Shown: positions 44,257-51,201 of the stretch, piece after piece | How positions within the stretch are numbered: the stretch's first letter is position 1 | Layout of the letters: each line of letters starts with the position of its first letter | From: Streptomyces amritsarensis | GTDB taxonomy: Bacteria > Actinomycetota > Actinomycetes > Streptomycetales > Streptomycetaceae | Direction of reading: 5' to 3' | DNA length: 51,201 nucleotides | Assembly: GCF_001953875.1 (NCBI RefSeq) | Contig: NZ_MQUR01000057.1 | Span: forward strand, 1 to 51,201 | Notes under the pieces: generated by a model | The model's database searches: none | What the model was told of the DNA's origin: nothing | Seen by the model: only the letters and a program-made list of their open reading frames with translations | Made by a program: the position numbers and the translations under genes

Positions 44257-46287
44257 ATGGCCCTTCCGGACACTTCCCCCCAGACCTCCGACGCTCTGCA
44301 GGTACTGCACCGCGTGTTCGGATACAGCTCCTTCCGCGGCGAGCAGCAGGAGATCATCGAGCAGGTGATCAGCGGCGGCGACGCCCTCGTGCTGATGCCG
44401 ACCGGCGGCGGCAAATCGCTCTGCTACCAGATCCCGGCGCTGGTCAGAGAGGGCACGGGGGTCGTGATCTCGCCGCTGATCGCCCTGATGCAGGACCAGG
44501 TCAACGCGCTGAACGCGCTCGGGGTGCGGGCCGGATTCCTCAATTCCACGCAGGACCCGTACGAGCGGCAGGCCGTCGAGCAGGCCTTCCTCGCCGACGA
44601 GCTGGACCTGCTGTACCTGGCCCCGGAGCGGCTGCGCACCGAGAGCGCCCAGCGGCTGCTCGACCGGGGCAGGGTGTCGGTTTTCGCCATCGACGAGGCG
44701 CACTGCGTCGCCCAGTGGGGCCACGACTTCCGGCCCGACTACCTCGCGCTGTCCATGCTGCACGAGCGCTGGCCGAAGGTGCCGCGGATCGCGCTGACCG
44801 CGACGGCCACCGAGGCCACCCACGCCGAGATCGTGGCGCGGCTCGGCCTGGAGGACGCCCGGCACTTCGTCGCCAGCTTCGACCGGCCGAACATCCAGTA
44901 CCGCATCGTCGGGAAGAACAACCCGCTGGCGCAGCTGCTGGAACTGATCCGGACCGAGCACGCCGGGGACGCCGGAGTCGTCTACTGCCTCTCCCGGGCT
45001 TCGGTGGAGAAGACCGCGGCCTCCCTGGTGCAGCACGGCATCGACGCCGTGCCGTACCACGCCGGCATGGACGCCCGGGCGCGCGCGGCGAACCAGGCGC
45101 GCTTCCTGCGGGAGGAGGGCGTCGTGGTCGTGGCGACGATCGCCTTCGGCATGGGCATCGACAAGCCGGACGTGCGTTTCGTCGCGCACCTCGACCTCCC
45201 CAAGTCGGTCGAGGGCTACTACCAGGAGACGGGCCGCGCCGGCCGCGACGGCGAGCCGGCCACGGCGTGGCTGGCGTACGGCTTGCAGGACGTGGTCCAG
45301 CAGCGCAAGCTCATCGACGGTTCCGAGGGCGACGAGGCGCACCGCCGCTCGCTGGGCATGCACCTGGACGCCATGCTGGCGCTGTGCGAAACGGTCGAGT
45401 GCCGCCGGGTGGGACTGCTGGCGTACTTCGGGCAGACGGGCACGCCCTGCGGCAACTGCGACACCTGTCTGGCGCCGGCCGAGTCCTGGGACGGGACGGT
45501 CGCCGCACAGAAGCTGCTGTCCACCGTGTGGCGGCTGGCGAAGGAGCGCCGGCAGAAGTTCGGCGCCGGCCAGATCATCGACATCCTGCAGGGCAAGAAG
45601 ACGGCCAAGGTCATCCAGTTCGACCACGACGCGCTCTCGGTGTTCGGTGTCGGGGCGGACCTGGGCACCGCGGAGTGGCGGGGCGTCGTGCGCCAGCTGC
45701 TGGCGCAGCGGCTGCTGGCCGTGGAGGGCGACTACGGGACGCTGGTGCTGACGGAGGAGAGCGGCGAGGTCCTGGGGGGACGCCGCAGCGTTGCGATGCG
45801 GAAGGAGAAGGCGCCGGCCGCCGCGGCCCGCAAGGAGTCCGGGTCGCGCTCGGGGAAGGCCGCCCGCGTGCCGGTCGACCTGCCGGCCGCGGCCGAGCCG
45901 GTCTTCCTGGCCCTGCGCGCCTGGCGGGCCGAGACGGCGAAGGAGCAGGGCGTGCCGGCGTACGTCGTCTTCCACGACGCGACACTGCGGGAGATCGCGA
46001 CGCGGCTGCCCGCCACGGTGGAGGAGCTGGGCACGGTCGGCGGCGTCGGCGAGGCCAAGCTCGCCAAGTACGCCGAGGGCGTCCTGAAGACCCTGGCCAG
46101 CTGTGGCGCCGGTGTTCCCGGCCCCGCTTCGGCGCACCCGTCCGAGTCCGTCGCCCCTGCTCCCGCCGGTCCGGCCCGCCCGGCGTCCGCACCGGCGGCG
46201 CGGTCCGCCGCACCGGAGGACGAGGAGCCGCCCTTCGATCCGGACGAGATGGATCCGCCGCCGCCGTGGGACGAGGACTGGCAGTAG
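44257..46287 (+). CDS. recQ: ATP-dependent DNA helicase RecQ
   Basis: A 676-aa superfamily 2 helicase that unwinds DNA 3'-5' in recombination and repair. GYSSFRGEQQEII is the RecQ motif 0. MPTGGGKSLCYQIPA is the Walker A region, DEAH the Walker B, ALTATAT motif III, QETGRAGRDG motif VI. The zinc-binding Cys (CETVECRR, CGNCDTC) and RQC winged helix follow, then one HRDC domain (about 545-620). The last 55 residues are Pro/Ala/acidic. Monocistronic, with a hairpin after it. Confidence 0.96.
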   Translation: MALPDTSPQTSDALQVLHRVFGYSSFRGEQQEIIEQVISGGDALVLMPTGGGKSLCYQIPALVREGTGVVISPLIALMQDQVNALNALGVRAGFLNSTQDPYERQAVEQAFLADELDLLYLAPERLRTESAQRLLDRGRVSVFAIDEAHCVAQWGHDFRPDYLALSMLHERWPKVPRIALTATATEATHAEIVARLGLEDARHFVASFDRPNIQYRIVGKNNPLAQLLELIRTEHAGDAGVVYCLSRASVEKTAASLVQHGIDAVPYHAGMDARARAANQARFLREEGVVVVATIAFGMGIDKPDVRFVAHLDLPKSVEGYYQETGRAGRDGEPATAWLAYGLQDVVQQRKLIDGSEGDEAHRRSLGMHLDAMLALCETVECRRVGLLAYFGQTGTPCGNCDTCLAPAESWDGTVAAQKLLSTVWRLAKERRQKFGAGQIIDILQGKKTAKVIQFDHDALSVFGVGADLGTAEWRGVVRQLLAQRLLAVEGDYGTLVLTEESGEVLGGRRSVAMRKEKAPAAAARKESGSRSGKAARVPVDLPAAAEPVFLALRAWRAETAKEQGVPAYVVFHDATLREIATRLPATVEELGTVGGVGEAKLAKYAEGVLKTLASCGAGVPGPASAHPSESVAPAPAGPARPASAPAARSAAPEDEEPPFDPDEMDPPPPWDEDWQ

Positions 46288-46322
46288 CCGTAGGCCGATC
46301 GCAGCGGCCATGCGCCAGGGGC

Positions 46323-46344
46323 CGGGTCGTGCACCGACGACCCG
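46323..46344. terminator. 8-bp hairpin between convergent genes
   Basis: cgggtcgt and acgacccg pair exactly around gcaccg, between the recQ stop and the convergent small secreted-protein gene. Confidence 0.45.
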
Positions 46345-46383
46345 CACCCCCGTGCCGGGCGGCCGCGCGCCGGCCTTCGGCGG

Positions 46384-46668
46384 CTACTGCGGGGCCACCC
46401 GGCAGGCGCTGACCGCGGTCCCGTTCGTGACACCGCTCGCGGTCAGGCCGGTCACGCACTGTTCGTGGTCGCCGGTGAGTCCGACGTAGCAGGCCATGCG
46501 GACGGAGTCCGGGGCTTCCCCGCCCTGGAGTTCGCGCTCGACCTGGTTGATGCAGGCCGTCACGTCTGCGTGTGCGGCGGGGGCGGCGAGGGCCGCGCCG
46601 CCGAGCGCGAGGGCCAGTCCGGTGAGGACTCCGGCGATACGGGTCGGGGTGGCGGTTGACGTGCGCAA
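46384..46668 (-). CDS. Small secreted four-cysteine protein
   Basis: A 94-aa protein with an N-terminal signal peptide (IAGVLTGLALALGGAALA, cleavage after APAAHA) and a mature chain of about 60 aa holding four Cys (ACINQ, MACYVG, EQCVTG, SACRV). Two disulfides are likely. No family recognised. The frame opens at TTG 46668; the ribosome site is poor, so the start is uncertain. Could be a small extracellular inhibitor or a signalling protein, which is speculation. Confidence 0.65.
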   Translation of the reverse strand: MRTSTATPTRIAGVLTGLALALGGAALAAPAAHADVTACINQVERELQGGEAPDSVRMACYVGLTGDHEQCVTGLTASGVTNGTAVSACRVAPQ

Positions 46669-46900
46669 GGGGATGCACCTGCTCTCGGTGTGCGGTCACC
46701 CGACCGGACGGCGAAGAGCGCGAGGGCCACCTGGCTGTGCTTGCCGGTTCCGGTCGCCTTGACCACCGTACGACCGCTGCCGCCCGGCCACGAGCCGGCG
46801 GCCGGTGGAGGCGGAGGGCATGCATGTGCGGCGTGTATTTTCGGGATGTAGGAACGGGTGATCACCATCCCGGTGTCGCGAGGTGCCAGCAGGGGGCGTC

Positions 46901-47854
46901 ATGAGGTACGACCTGTCCGACCGCCTGGTGATCGGGATCGCCTCCAGCGCCCTGTTCGACCTGGCCGACTGCGACGCGGTCTTCCGGGAACAGGGCGAGG
47001 ACGCCTACCGCGCCCACCAGGAGGCCCATGTGGACGACGTCCTGGACAAGGGCGTCGCCTTCCCCTTCGTGCGGCGCCTGCTGTCGCTTAACGACCTCGC
47101 CGACCCCTCGGACCCGCTGGTCGAGGTCATCATCCTGTCGCGCAACGACCCCGACAGCGGCCTGCGCGTCATGCGCTCGATCGCCGCGCACGGCCTGCCC
47201 ATCAGCCGGGCCGTGTTCCGCCAGGGCCGGTCGGCGCACCGGTTCATGCGCGCCCTGAACATGTCGTTGTTCCTGTCGGCGGACGGGGCGGACGTGCGTG
47301 CGGCGGTGGCCGACGGGCTGCCCGCGGGGCACGTCCTGCAGACGGCGCGGATCGACGACGAGGACGACCGCGAACTCCGCATGGCCTTCGACTTCGACGG
47401 CGTGCTGGCGAGCGACTCCTCCGAGCGGATCTTCCAGGACGCCGGCATCGACGGGTTCCGCGCGCACGAGGTCCTCAACGCGACCACCCCTCACGACCCC
47501 GGCCCCTTGAGCGAGTTCCTCGCGGGCATCAACCGCATCCAGCGCCGCGAGGAGGACAAGCGCCGTGCGGACCCGGCGTACCAGCTGCGGCTGCGGGTGT
47601 CCCTGGTCACCGCCCGGGACGCCCCCGCGCACGAACGCGCGGTGCGGAGCCTCAAGCGGTGGGGGCTGCGGGTCAACGACGCGTTCTTCCTCGGCGGCAT
47701 CGACAAGGCCGCCGTGATGAGCACCCTCGATCCGCACATCTTCTTCGACGACCAGGTCGCCCACCTGAACGGCACGGCGCCGGCCACCCCGAGCGTTCAC
47801 GTGCCGTTCGGCATCGTCAACACGCCCCCTCCGGAGGACTCTTCCCGCGCCTGA
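46901..47854 (+). CDS. Cytosolic 5'-nucleotidase (PF06189-type)
   Basis: A 317-aa protein of the cytosolic 5'-nucleotidase 1A type. LVIGIASSALFDLADCDAVF opens it, then PFVRRLLSLND, VEVIILSRNDPDSG, and the HAD-like FDFDGVLASDSSE. GGIDKAAVM and DPHIFFDDQ are near the end. It would dephosphorylate nucleoside 5'-monophosphates. The ATG has AGGGGGC upstream. The family is more familiar from animals and proteobacteria than from actinobacteria. A possible link to the purine-degrading xdh genes is inference. Confidence 0.85.
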   Translation: MRYDLSDRLVIGIASSALFDLADCDAVFREQGEDAYRAHQEAHVDDVLDKGVAFPFVRRLLSLNDLADPSDPLVEVIILSRNDPDSGLRVMRSIAAHGLPISRAVFRQGRSAHRFMRALNMSLFLSADGADVRAAVADGLPAGHVLQTARIDDEDDRELRMAFDFDGVLASDSSERIFQDAGIDGFRAHEVLNATTPHDPGPLSEFLAGINRIQRREEDKRRADPAYQLRLRVSLVTARDAPAHERAVRSLKRWGLRVNDAFFLGGIDKAAVMSTLDPHIFFDDQVAHLNGTAPATPSVHVPFGIVNTPPPEDSSRA

Positions 47855-47963
47855 GGGAGGGGCGCGGCCGTGCTCGGTCGGGTGAGGGCCGACGGCGGTG
47901 ATGGGCGGGCTGCTGCTGCGGGTTGCGGTGCCGTCGACACAGGAGGCGACGGAGCCGGCGCGA

Positions 47964-49034
47964 TCAGGTGATCCGGACCGCCGGCCGGGCGAGCGGTGTG
48001 AGGGAGGCGTACTCCAGGGGCGCGGACGGGTCGATCGACACGTCCAGGGGCGCCGGCTCGGCACCGGCGCGGACCAGGAGGTCCCCCACCGCGGCGATCA
48101 TGGCGCCGTTGTCGGTGCACAGCGTCATCGCCGGGACGCGCAGTTCGATCCCGGCGGAGGCGCACCGCCGCTCCGCCAGGGCGCGGACGCGGGAGTTCGC
48201 GGCCACTCCCCCGACCACGACCAGCGTCTTCACGTCGTGGGCGCGGCAGGCCGCGAGGGCCTTGCGGGTGAGTACGTCGGCCACGGCCTCCTGGAGGGCG
48301 GCCGCGGCGTCGGCGACGGGGACCTCCGCGCCGCGCCGGCGGTGGTGTTCGACCCAGCGGGCGGCGGCCGTCTTGAGGCCGGAGAAGGAGAACGCGTACG
48401 GGTCGTCGCCCGGCCCGGTCAGCGGGCGCGGGAACGCCACGGCCTTCGGGTCGCCGCCCCGGGCCGCCCTGTCGATGGCGGGGCCTCCCGGGTACGGCAG
48501 GCCCAGGAGCCGGGCGACCTTGTCGAAGCACTCCCCTGCCGCGTCGTCGAGGGTGTCGCCGAGGTGGAGGATCGGGTCGCGCACGAGGTCCCGTACGAGC
48601 AGCAGCGAGGTGTGGCCGCCGGAGACGATCAGCACCACGCACGGCTCGGGCAGCGGGCCGTGCTCCAGGGTGTCGGCGGCGACGTGCCCGGCCAGGTGGT
48701 GGACGCCGTACAGGGGCACCCCGGCCGCGTAGGCCACGGACTTCGCCCCGGCCAGCCCCACCTGGAGGGCACCGGACAGCCCCGGTCCGGTGGTGACGGC
48801 GACGGCGTCGATCCGGCCGATCCGCAGACCGGCCCGGTCGAGGGCCTGGCGGACGACCGGGTTGAAGGAGTGCAGGTGGGCGCGGGCGGCGATCTCCGGC
48901 ACCACCCCGCCGAAGCGGGCGTGCTCGTCCATGCTCGTCGCGACGACGTGGGCGAGCAGTCTGCCGTCCTGCACGATGCCCGCCCCGGTCTCGTCGCACG
49001 ACGACTCGATCCCCAGTACCACCGGTCCACCCAC
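47964..49034 (-). CDS. tsaD: TsaD, tRNA threonylcarbamoyladenosine transferase (stand-alone copy)
   Basis: A 356-aa TsaD/Kae1 protein. It opens VLGIESSCDETGAGIV, with the metal-binding HLAGH (113-117) and then VVLIVSGGHTSL, FSFSGLKTA, VVGGVAANSRVR and CTDNGAMIA. TsaD joins TsaB and TsaE to make t6A at tRNA position 37. GTG 49034 was chosen because AAAGGAG lies 8 nt upstream; the open frame to 49085 passes through the repeat region. In most actinobacteria tsaD sits with tsaB and rimI; here it is isolated, so it may be a paralogue. Confidence 0.92.
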   Translation of the reverse strand: MGGPVVLGIESSCDETGAGIVQDGRLLAHVVATSMDEHARFGGVVPEIAARAHLHSFNPVVRQALDRAGLRIGRIDAVAVTTGPGLSGALQVGLAGAKSVAYAAGVPLYGVHHLAGHVAADTLEHGPLPEPCVVLIVSGGHTSLLLVRDLVRDPILHLGDTLDDAAGECFDKVARLLGLPYPGGPAIDRAARGGDPKAVAFPRPLTGPGDDPYAFSFSGLKTAAARWVEHHRRRGAEVPVADAAAALQEAVADVLTRKALAACRAHDVKTLVVVGGVAANSRVRALAERRCASAGIELRVPAMTLCTDNGAMIAAVGDLLVRAGAEPAPLDVSIDPSAPLEYASLTPLARPAVRIT

Positions 49035-49048
49035 GGCGCCCACTCCTT

Positions 49049-49082
49049 TTGCACGTCTGCAACACCTGCAATATATGTGCAA
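49049..49082. promoter_or_regulatory. TTGCA/TGCAA repeat array upstream of tsaD
   Basis: Four copies of the 5-mer: TTGCA at 49049-49053, TGCAA at 49058-49062, 49067-49071 and 49078-49082. On the gene's strand these are three direct TTGCA and one inverted. Spacing is about one helical turn (9-11 nt), and the patch is AT-rich. It is probably an operator/promoter for tsaD. The regulator is unknown. Confidence 0.6.
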
Positions 49083-49114
49083 CAAGGTGGGGCGGGGGCG
49101 GGCGGCGGGCGCCG

Positions 49115-49855
49115 TCAGAGGATGAGCGAGCGGCCCGTGGGGGCCAGGCGCAGTGTGCGGGGGGCCGATGCCTGTTCCCGCTCGATGCCCGGCAGGACCT
49201 CGTCCCTCGCGACGGGATGCGCCCGCAGGGCGCTCAAGTGCCGGCGGTGTGCGCCTTCATCGGGATGGGAGGTGAGAACCACGACGGCGTTCTCCCCGGC
49301 GCGGACCGGCAGTCGGGGGAAGGTGTTGGGCGCCGTCTCGGTGGCGTAGGCGGCGACCGGCTCGGCTCCCGTGCTGCGCAGCAGCGGCAGGAGGCCGTCC
49401 CTGACCAGGGCGATCCCGGCGGCCCGGCCGGGCGGGAAGGACCACACCGTGGCGGACACGAACCGCTCGGGGGCCGGCGCGCCGGGTCGGGGCCTCGTGG
49501 ACGGGGCGGGGCGGAAGCCGGTGCCGTGCGCCAGGGGGCGCAGGAGGAGGACGTCGTCGGAGTCGCTCATGGTGGCGTTGGCCCGGTCGCGGTGGCGTGC
49601 CCAGACCGGCCCGCCGTAGAAGGCCGCGAGCGCGTCGTGCCGGGCCGCCATGTCGGGGAACCCGCGCAGCCAGACGAAGCGGTCCGGGTCGTCGAGGTCG
49701 CGGAATTGGCCGAGGACCGCCATCCCTTCCTCCTCCTGCGGTTCGACCAGCTCCCCGTCGAAGAGTTCGATGAGGTCGTCGCGTCGGCCGGGCCGCAGCG
49801 TGTACTGGCGGAGCTCGATCACGGCGAGCGGGCGGTCCGCGTCGATGGGTGGCAC
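49115..49855 (-). CDS. NIPSNAP family protein
   Basis: A 246-aa protein with two ferredoxin-like repeats: AVIELRQYTLRPGRRDDLIELF and FVWLRGFPDMAARHDALAAFYGGPVW in the first, and a second degenerate half. The GTG start follows AGGAGTCTGTC. Function of bacterial NIPSNAP proteins is unknown; they belong to the dimeric alpha-beta barrel group. Divergent from a WYL regulator that may control it. Confidence 0.88.
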   Translation of the reverse strand: MPPIDADRPLAVIELRQYTLRPGRRDDLIELFDGELVEPQEEEGMAVLGQFRDLDDPDRFVWLRGFPDMAARHDALAAFYGGPVWARHRDRANATMSDSDDVLLLRPLAHGTGFRPAPSTRPRPGAPAPERFVSATVWSFPPGRAAGIALVRDGLLPLLRSTGAEPVAAYATETAPNTFPRLPVRAGENAVVVLTSHPDEGAHRRHLSALRAHPVARDEVLPGIEREQASAPRTLRLAPTGRSLIL

Positions 49856-49862
49856 GACAGAC

Positions 49863-49912
49863 TCCTGTTCTGTTCGGTTGGCTCTTGTTCCGTCGGTTCT
49901 TGTTCCGTTGCG
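49863..49912. repeat. Short tandem repeat in the NIPSNAP/WYL intergenic region
   Basis: The 15-nt unit tcttgttccgtcggt and its neighbour tcttgttccgttgcg match at 12 of 15 positions, with a third weaker copy (tctgttcggttggc) before them. They sit 10-55 nt upstream of the NIPSNAP start and could be regulator half-sites or slippage repeats. Confidence 0.6.
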
Positions 49913-49975
49913 CCCGACCGACGGTAGGCCTCAGGCGTGCCAGGAGCTGTCAGGGTTTCCGGGCAGAATGGGCCC

Positions 49976-50995
49976 ATGTCTGCCGGTCGCCTGCTGTCGG
50001 TCCTGCTGTTGCTGCAATCCCGTGGCCGCATGTCCGCCCGGGCGATCGCCGAGGAGCTGGGTGTGTCGGTGCGGACGGCCTACCGCGACGTGGAACGGCT
50101 GCAGGGCGCCGGGGTGCCGGTCTGCGCGGAGCCGGGGCGCGGGGGCGGCTACCGGCTGCTCGACGGCTATCGCACGCGGCTGACGGGGATGAGCGAGGGC
50201 GAGGCGCGGGCGCTGCTGTTCGCCGGGCTGCCGGGCGCCGCCGCCGACCTGGGGCTGGCGGCGGAGGTGTCGGCGGCACGGCTGAAGCTCCTGGCCGCAC
50301 TGCCGGCGGGGCCGCGGGCGGCGGCGGCGCGGACGGCGGCGGTGTTCCACGTGGACGCCCCGGGCTGGTACCGGGAGCCTGAGCAGACCCCGTACCTGCC
50401 GCTGTTCGTCGAGGCGACGCTCACGCAGCGGGTCGTGGAGACGCGCTACCGGCGCTGGCGCGCGCCCCAGGAGGTGTCCCGCCGTCTGCGGCCCTACGGG
50501 CTGGTCCTCAAGTCCGGTGTCTGGTACGTCGTGGCCGCCGCGGAGAACGCGACGGCGACCCCGACCGCTGCGACCTACCGGGTCGCCCAGGTGCTCGACG
50601 CGTCGCTGAGCGGCGAACGGTTCGAGCGGCCGCGGGACTTCGAGCTGGGCGAGTACTGGGCCTCCTCCCTGGCGGACTTCGAGGCGCGCCGGTACACGGG
50701 CACGGCCACCGTCCGCCTGTCCCCGCGAGGACGCCGACGCCTGCCCGACAACGTCGCACCGCAGGTGGTGCGGGCGGTCGACGCCACCGCGACCGCCGTC
50801 GGCGCGGACGGATGGGTGGAGGCGGTCGTACCGACGGAGAGCATCGCGCACGCATGCGGTGAACTGCTGCGGCTCGGCACGGACGTGGAGGTCGTCGCGC
50901 CGGCCGAACTGCGCCGGGCCATGGCCGACACGGTGGGTGCGCTCGCCCGGGCGTACGGGGTCACCGGGGTCACCGGGGTCACCGGCCACACCTGA
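49976..50995 (+). CDS. WYL-domain transcriptional regulator (YafY-like)
   Basis: A 339-aa protein. An N-terminal HTH (LLSVLLLLQSRGRMSARAIA, ELGVSVRTAYRDVERLQGAG) is followed by the WYL domain (LVEATLTQRVVETRYRRW-like region, RRLRPYGLVLKSGVWYVVAA) and WCX-like C-terminus (EAVVPTESIAHACGELLRLG). WYL proteins bind nucleic-acid or nucleotide ligands. The last residues are VTGVTGVTGHT, coded by a three-copy gtcaccggg repeat near 50957-50985. Probably controls the divergent NIPSNAP gene. Confidence 0.9.
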   Translation: MSAGRLLSVLLLLQSRGRMSARAIAEELGVSVRTAYRDVERLQGAGVPVCAEPGRGGGYRLLDGYRTRLTGMSEGEARALLFAGLPGAAADLGLAAEVSAARLKLLAALPAGPRAAAARTAAVFHVDAPGWYREPEQTPYLPLFVEATLTQRVVETRYRRWRAPQEVSRRLRPYGLVLKSGVWYVVAAAENATATPTAATYRVAQVLDASLSGERFERPRDFELGEYWASSLADFEARRYTGTATVRLSPRGRRRLPDNVAPQVVRAVDATATAVGADGWVEAVVPTESIAHACGELLRLGTDVEVVAPAELRRAMADTVGALARAYGVTGVTGVTGHT

Positions 50996-51201
50996 CCCCG
51001 TCCGCGGCCGGCTGCCCGGCCGGCTCCGGCGCAGTCTGCGCGGCCCGCGCCCTCCGCGGTGTCCGGGCGGCGCCGCGCGGGGCGCCCGGTGTGCACGGGT
51101 GGGCTCGAACACGGGTCAAGGGCAGGGGCGCCTTCATCCGGAAGGGGATTCGGCGACGAGCGGGCGCGGGTGCGGGTGCGGCCGGCGCGATCCGGTCCGC
51201 T
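50996..51201. other. Terminal region without recognised gene
   Basis: The sequence contains GC-rich ggccggctgcccggccggct-type repeats (51008-51027), which can pair and may terminate the WYL gene. No protein family recognised in the last 200 nt; a gene could start beyond the window. Confidence 0.4.

Noticed and set aside
49049..49082. Zur or NrdR box upstream of tsaD
   Set aside because: The TTGCA repeats match neither the TGAAAATCATTTTCA-type Zur box nor the NrdR consensus.
50957..50985. Three-copy gtcaccggg repeat as a regulatory element
   Set aside because: It lies in frame inside the WYL regulator's C-terminus, coding VTG repeats, and is best read as coding slippage.

Overview
The window is very GC-rich (roughly 73-75 % by eye), with strong third-position G/C, many GTG and some TTG starts, and many 4-base stop/start overlaps. 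It carries a complete conservon (CvnA-B-C-D plus a P450), SpoIIE-type phosphatases, an anti-sigma-type ATPase, and DUF4235, SAV_915-like and DUF6296-like proteins. This combination points to the chromosome of a Streptomyces or a close relative. No rRNA, tRNA, CRISPR array, intact insertion sequence or phage module was seen.

Layout. (1) 1-3313: copper-efflux operon of a Met-rich membrane peptide, a CopA-type P1B ATPase and a membrane-anchored PCu(A)C-like protein, all joined by ATGA overlaps. (2) 3436-8565: small housekeeping and stress genes (DUF6296-like, anti-sigma-like ATPase, DUF4235), a TetR regulator divergent from a saccharopine-dehydrogenase-like oxidoreductase with a palindrome between them, a UdgX-type uracil-DNA glycosylase, and a DUF72 protein. 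(3) 8745-10765: a translationally coupled SAM methyltransferase and class I terpene synthase, a candidate C-methylated terpenoid pathway. A perfect 17-bp hairpin separates it from (4) 10823-15138, the conservon, transcribed towards it, whose P450 lacks the ExxR motif (CYP157-like). (5) 15139-17515: a long non-coding stretch, a STAS-like small protein, and a GH64 beta-1,3-glucanase gene broken by a frameshift under a perfect LacI-type operator. (6) 17525-19737: a radical-SAM spore-photoproduct-lyase-like protein, DUF2945, and a pyrimidine-dimer-glycosylase-like protein. (7) 19846-25350: an Orn/Lys/Arg-decarboxylase-type PLP enzyme, a GAF-GAF-SpoIIE phosphatase, and a histidine kinase/response regulator pair. 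(8) 25351-26259: pseudogene mosaic of MFS transporter and amidase remnants. (9) 26260-29467: phosphoesterase, glyoxalase-like protein, aldo/keto reductase and ArsR/DUF5937 regulator. (10) 29468-34715: xanthine dehydrogenase operon xdhA-xdhB-xdhC with two candidate leader peptides. (11) 34918-39378: methyltransferase, membrane proteins, a SAV_915-like protein, an orphan kdpF pair without kdpABC, and an orphan sugar-binding lipoprotein. (12) 39926-51201: a PAS-GAF-SpoIIE-HATPase fusion, a methyltransferase, a secreted DPBB-fold protein, RecQ, a small Cys-containing secreted protein, a 5'-nucleotidase, a stand-alone TsaD preceded by TTGCA repeats, and a NIPSNAP protein divergent from a WYL regulator.

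Common themes are partner-switch and GTPase signalling (five proteins with SpoIIE, STAS or HATPase domains, plus the conservon), DNA-lesion repair (UdgX, spore-photoproduct-lyase-like, Pyr_excise, RecQ), and copper and purine metabolism. The most unusual items are the methyltransferase-terpene synthase pair, the ExxR-less P450 in the conservon, the mosaic pseudogene, the orphan kdpF pair and the isolated TsaD.
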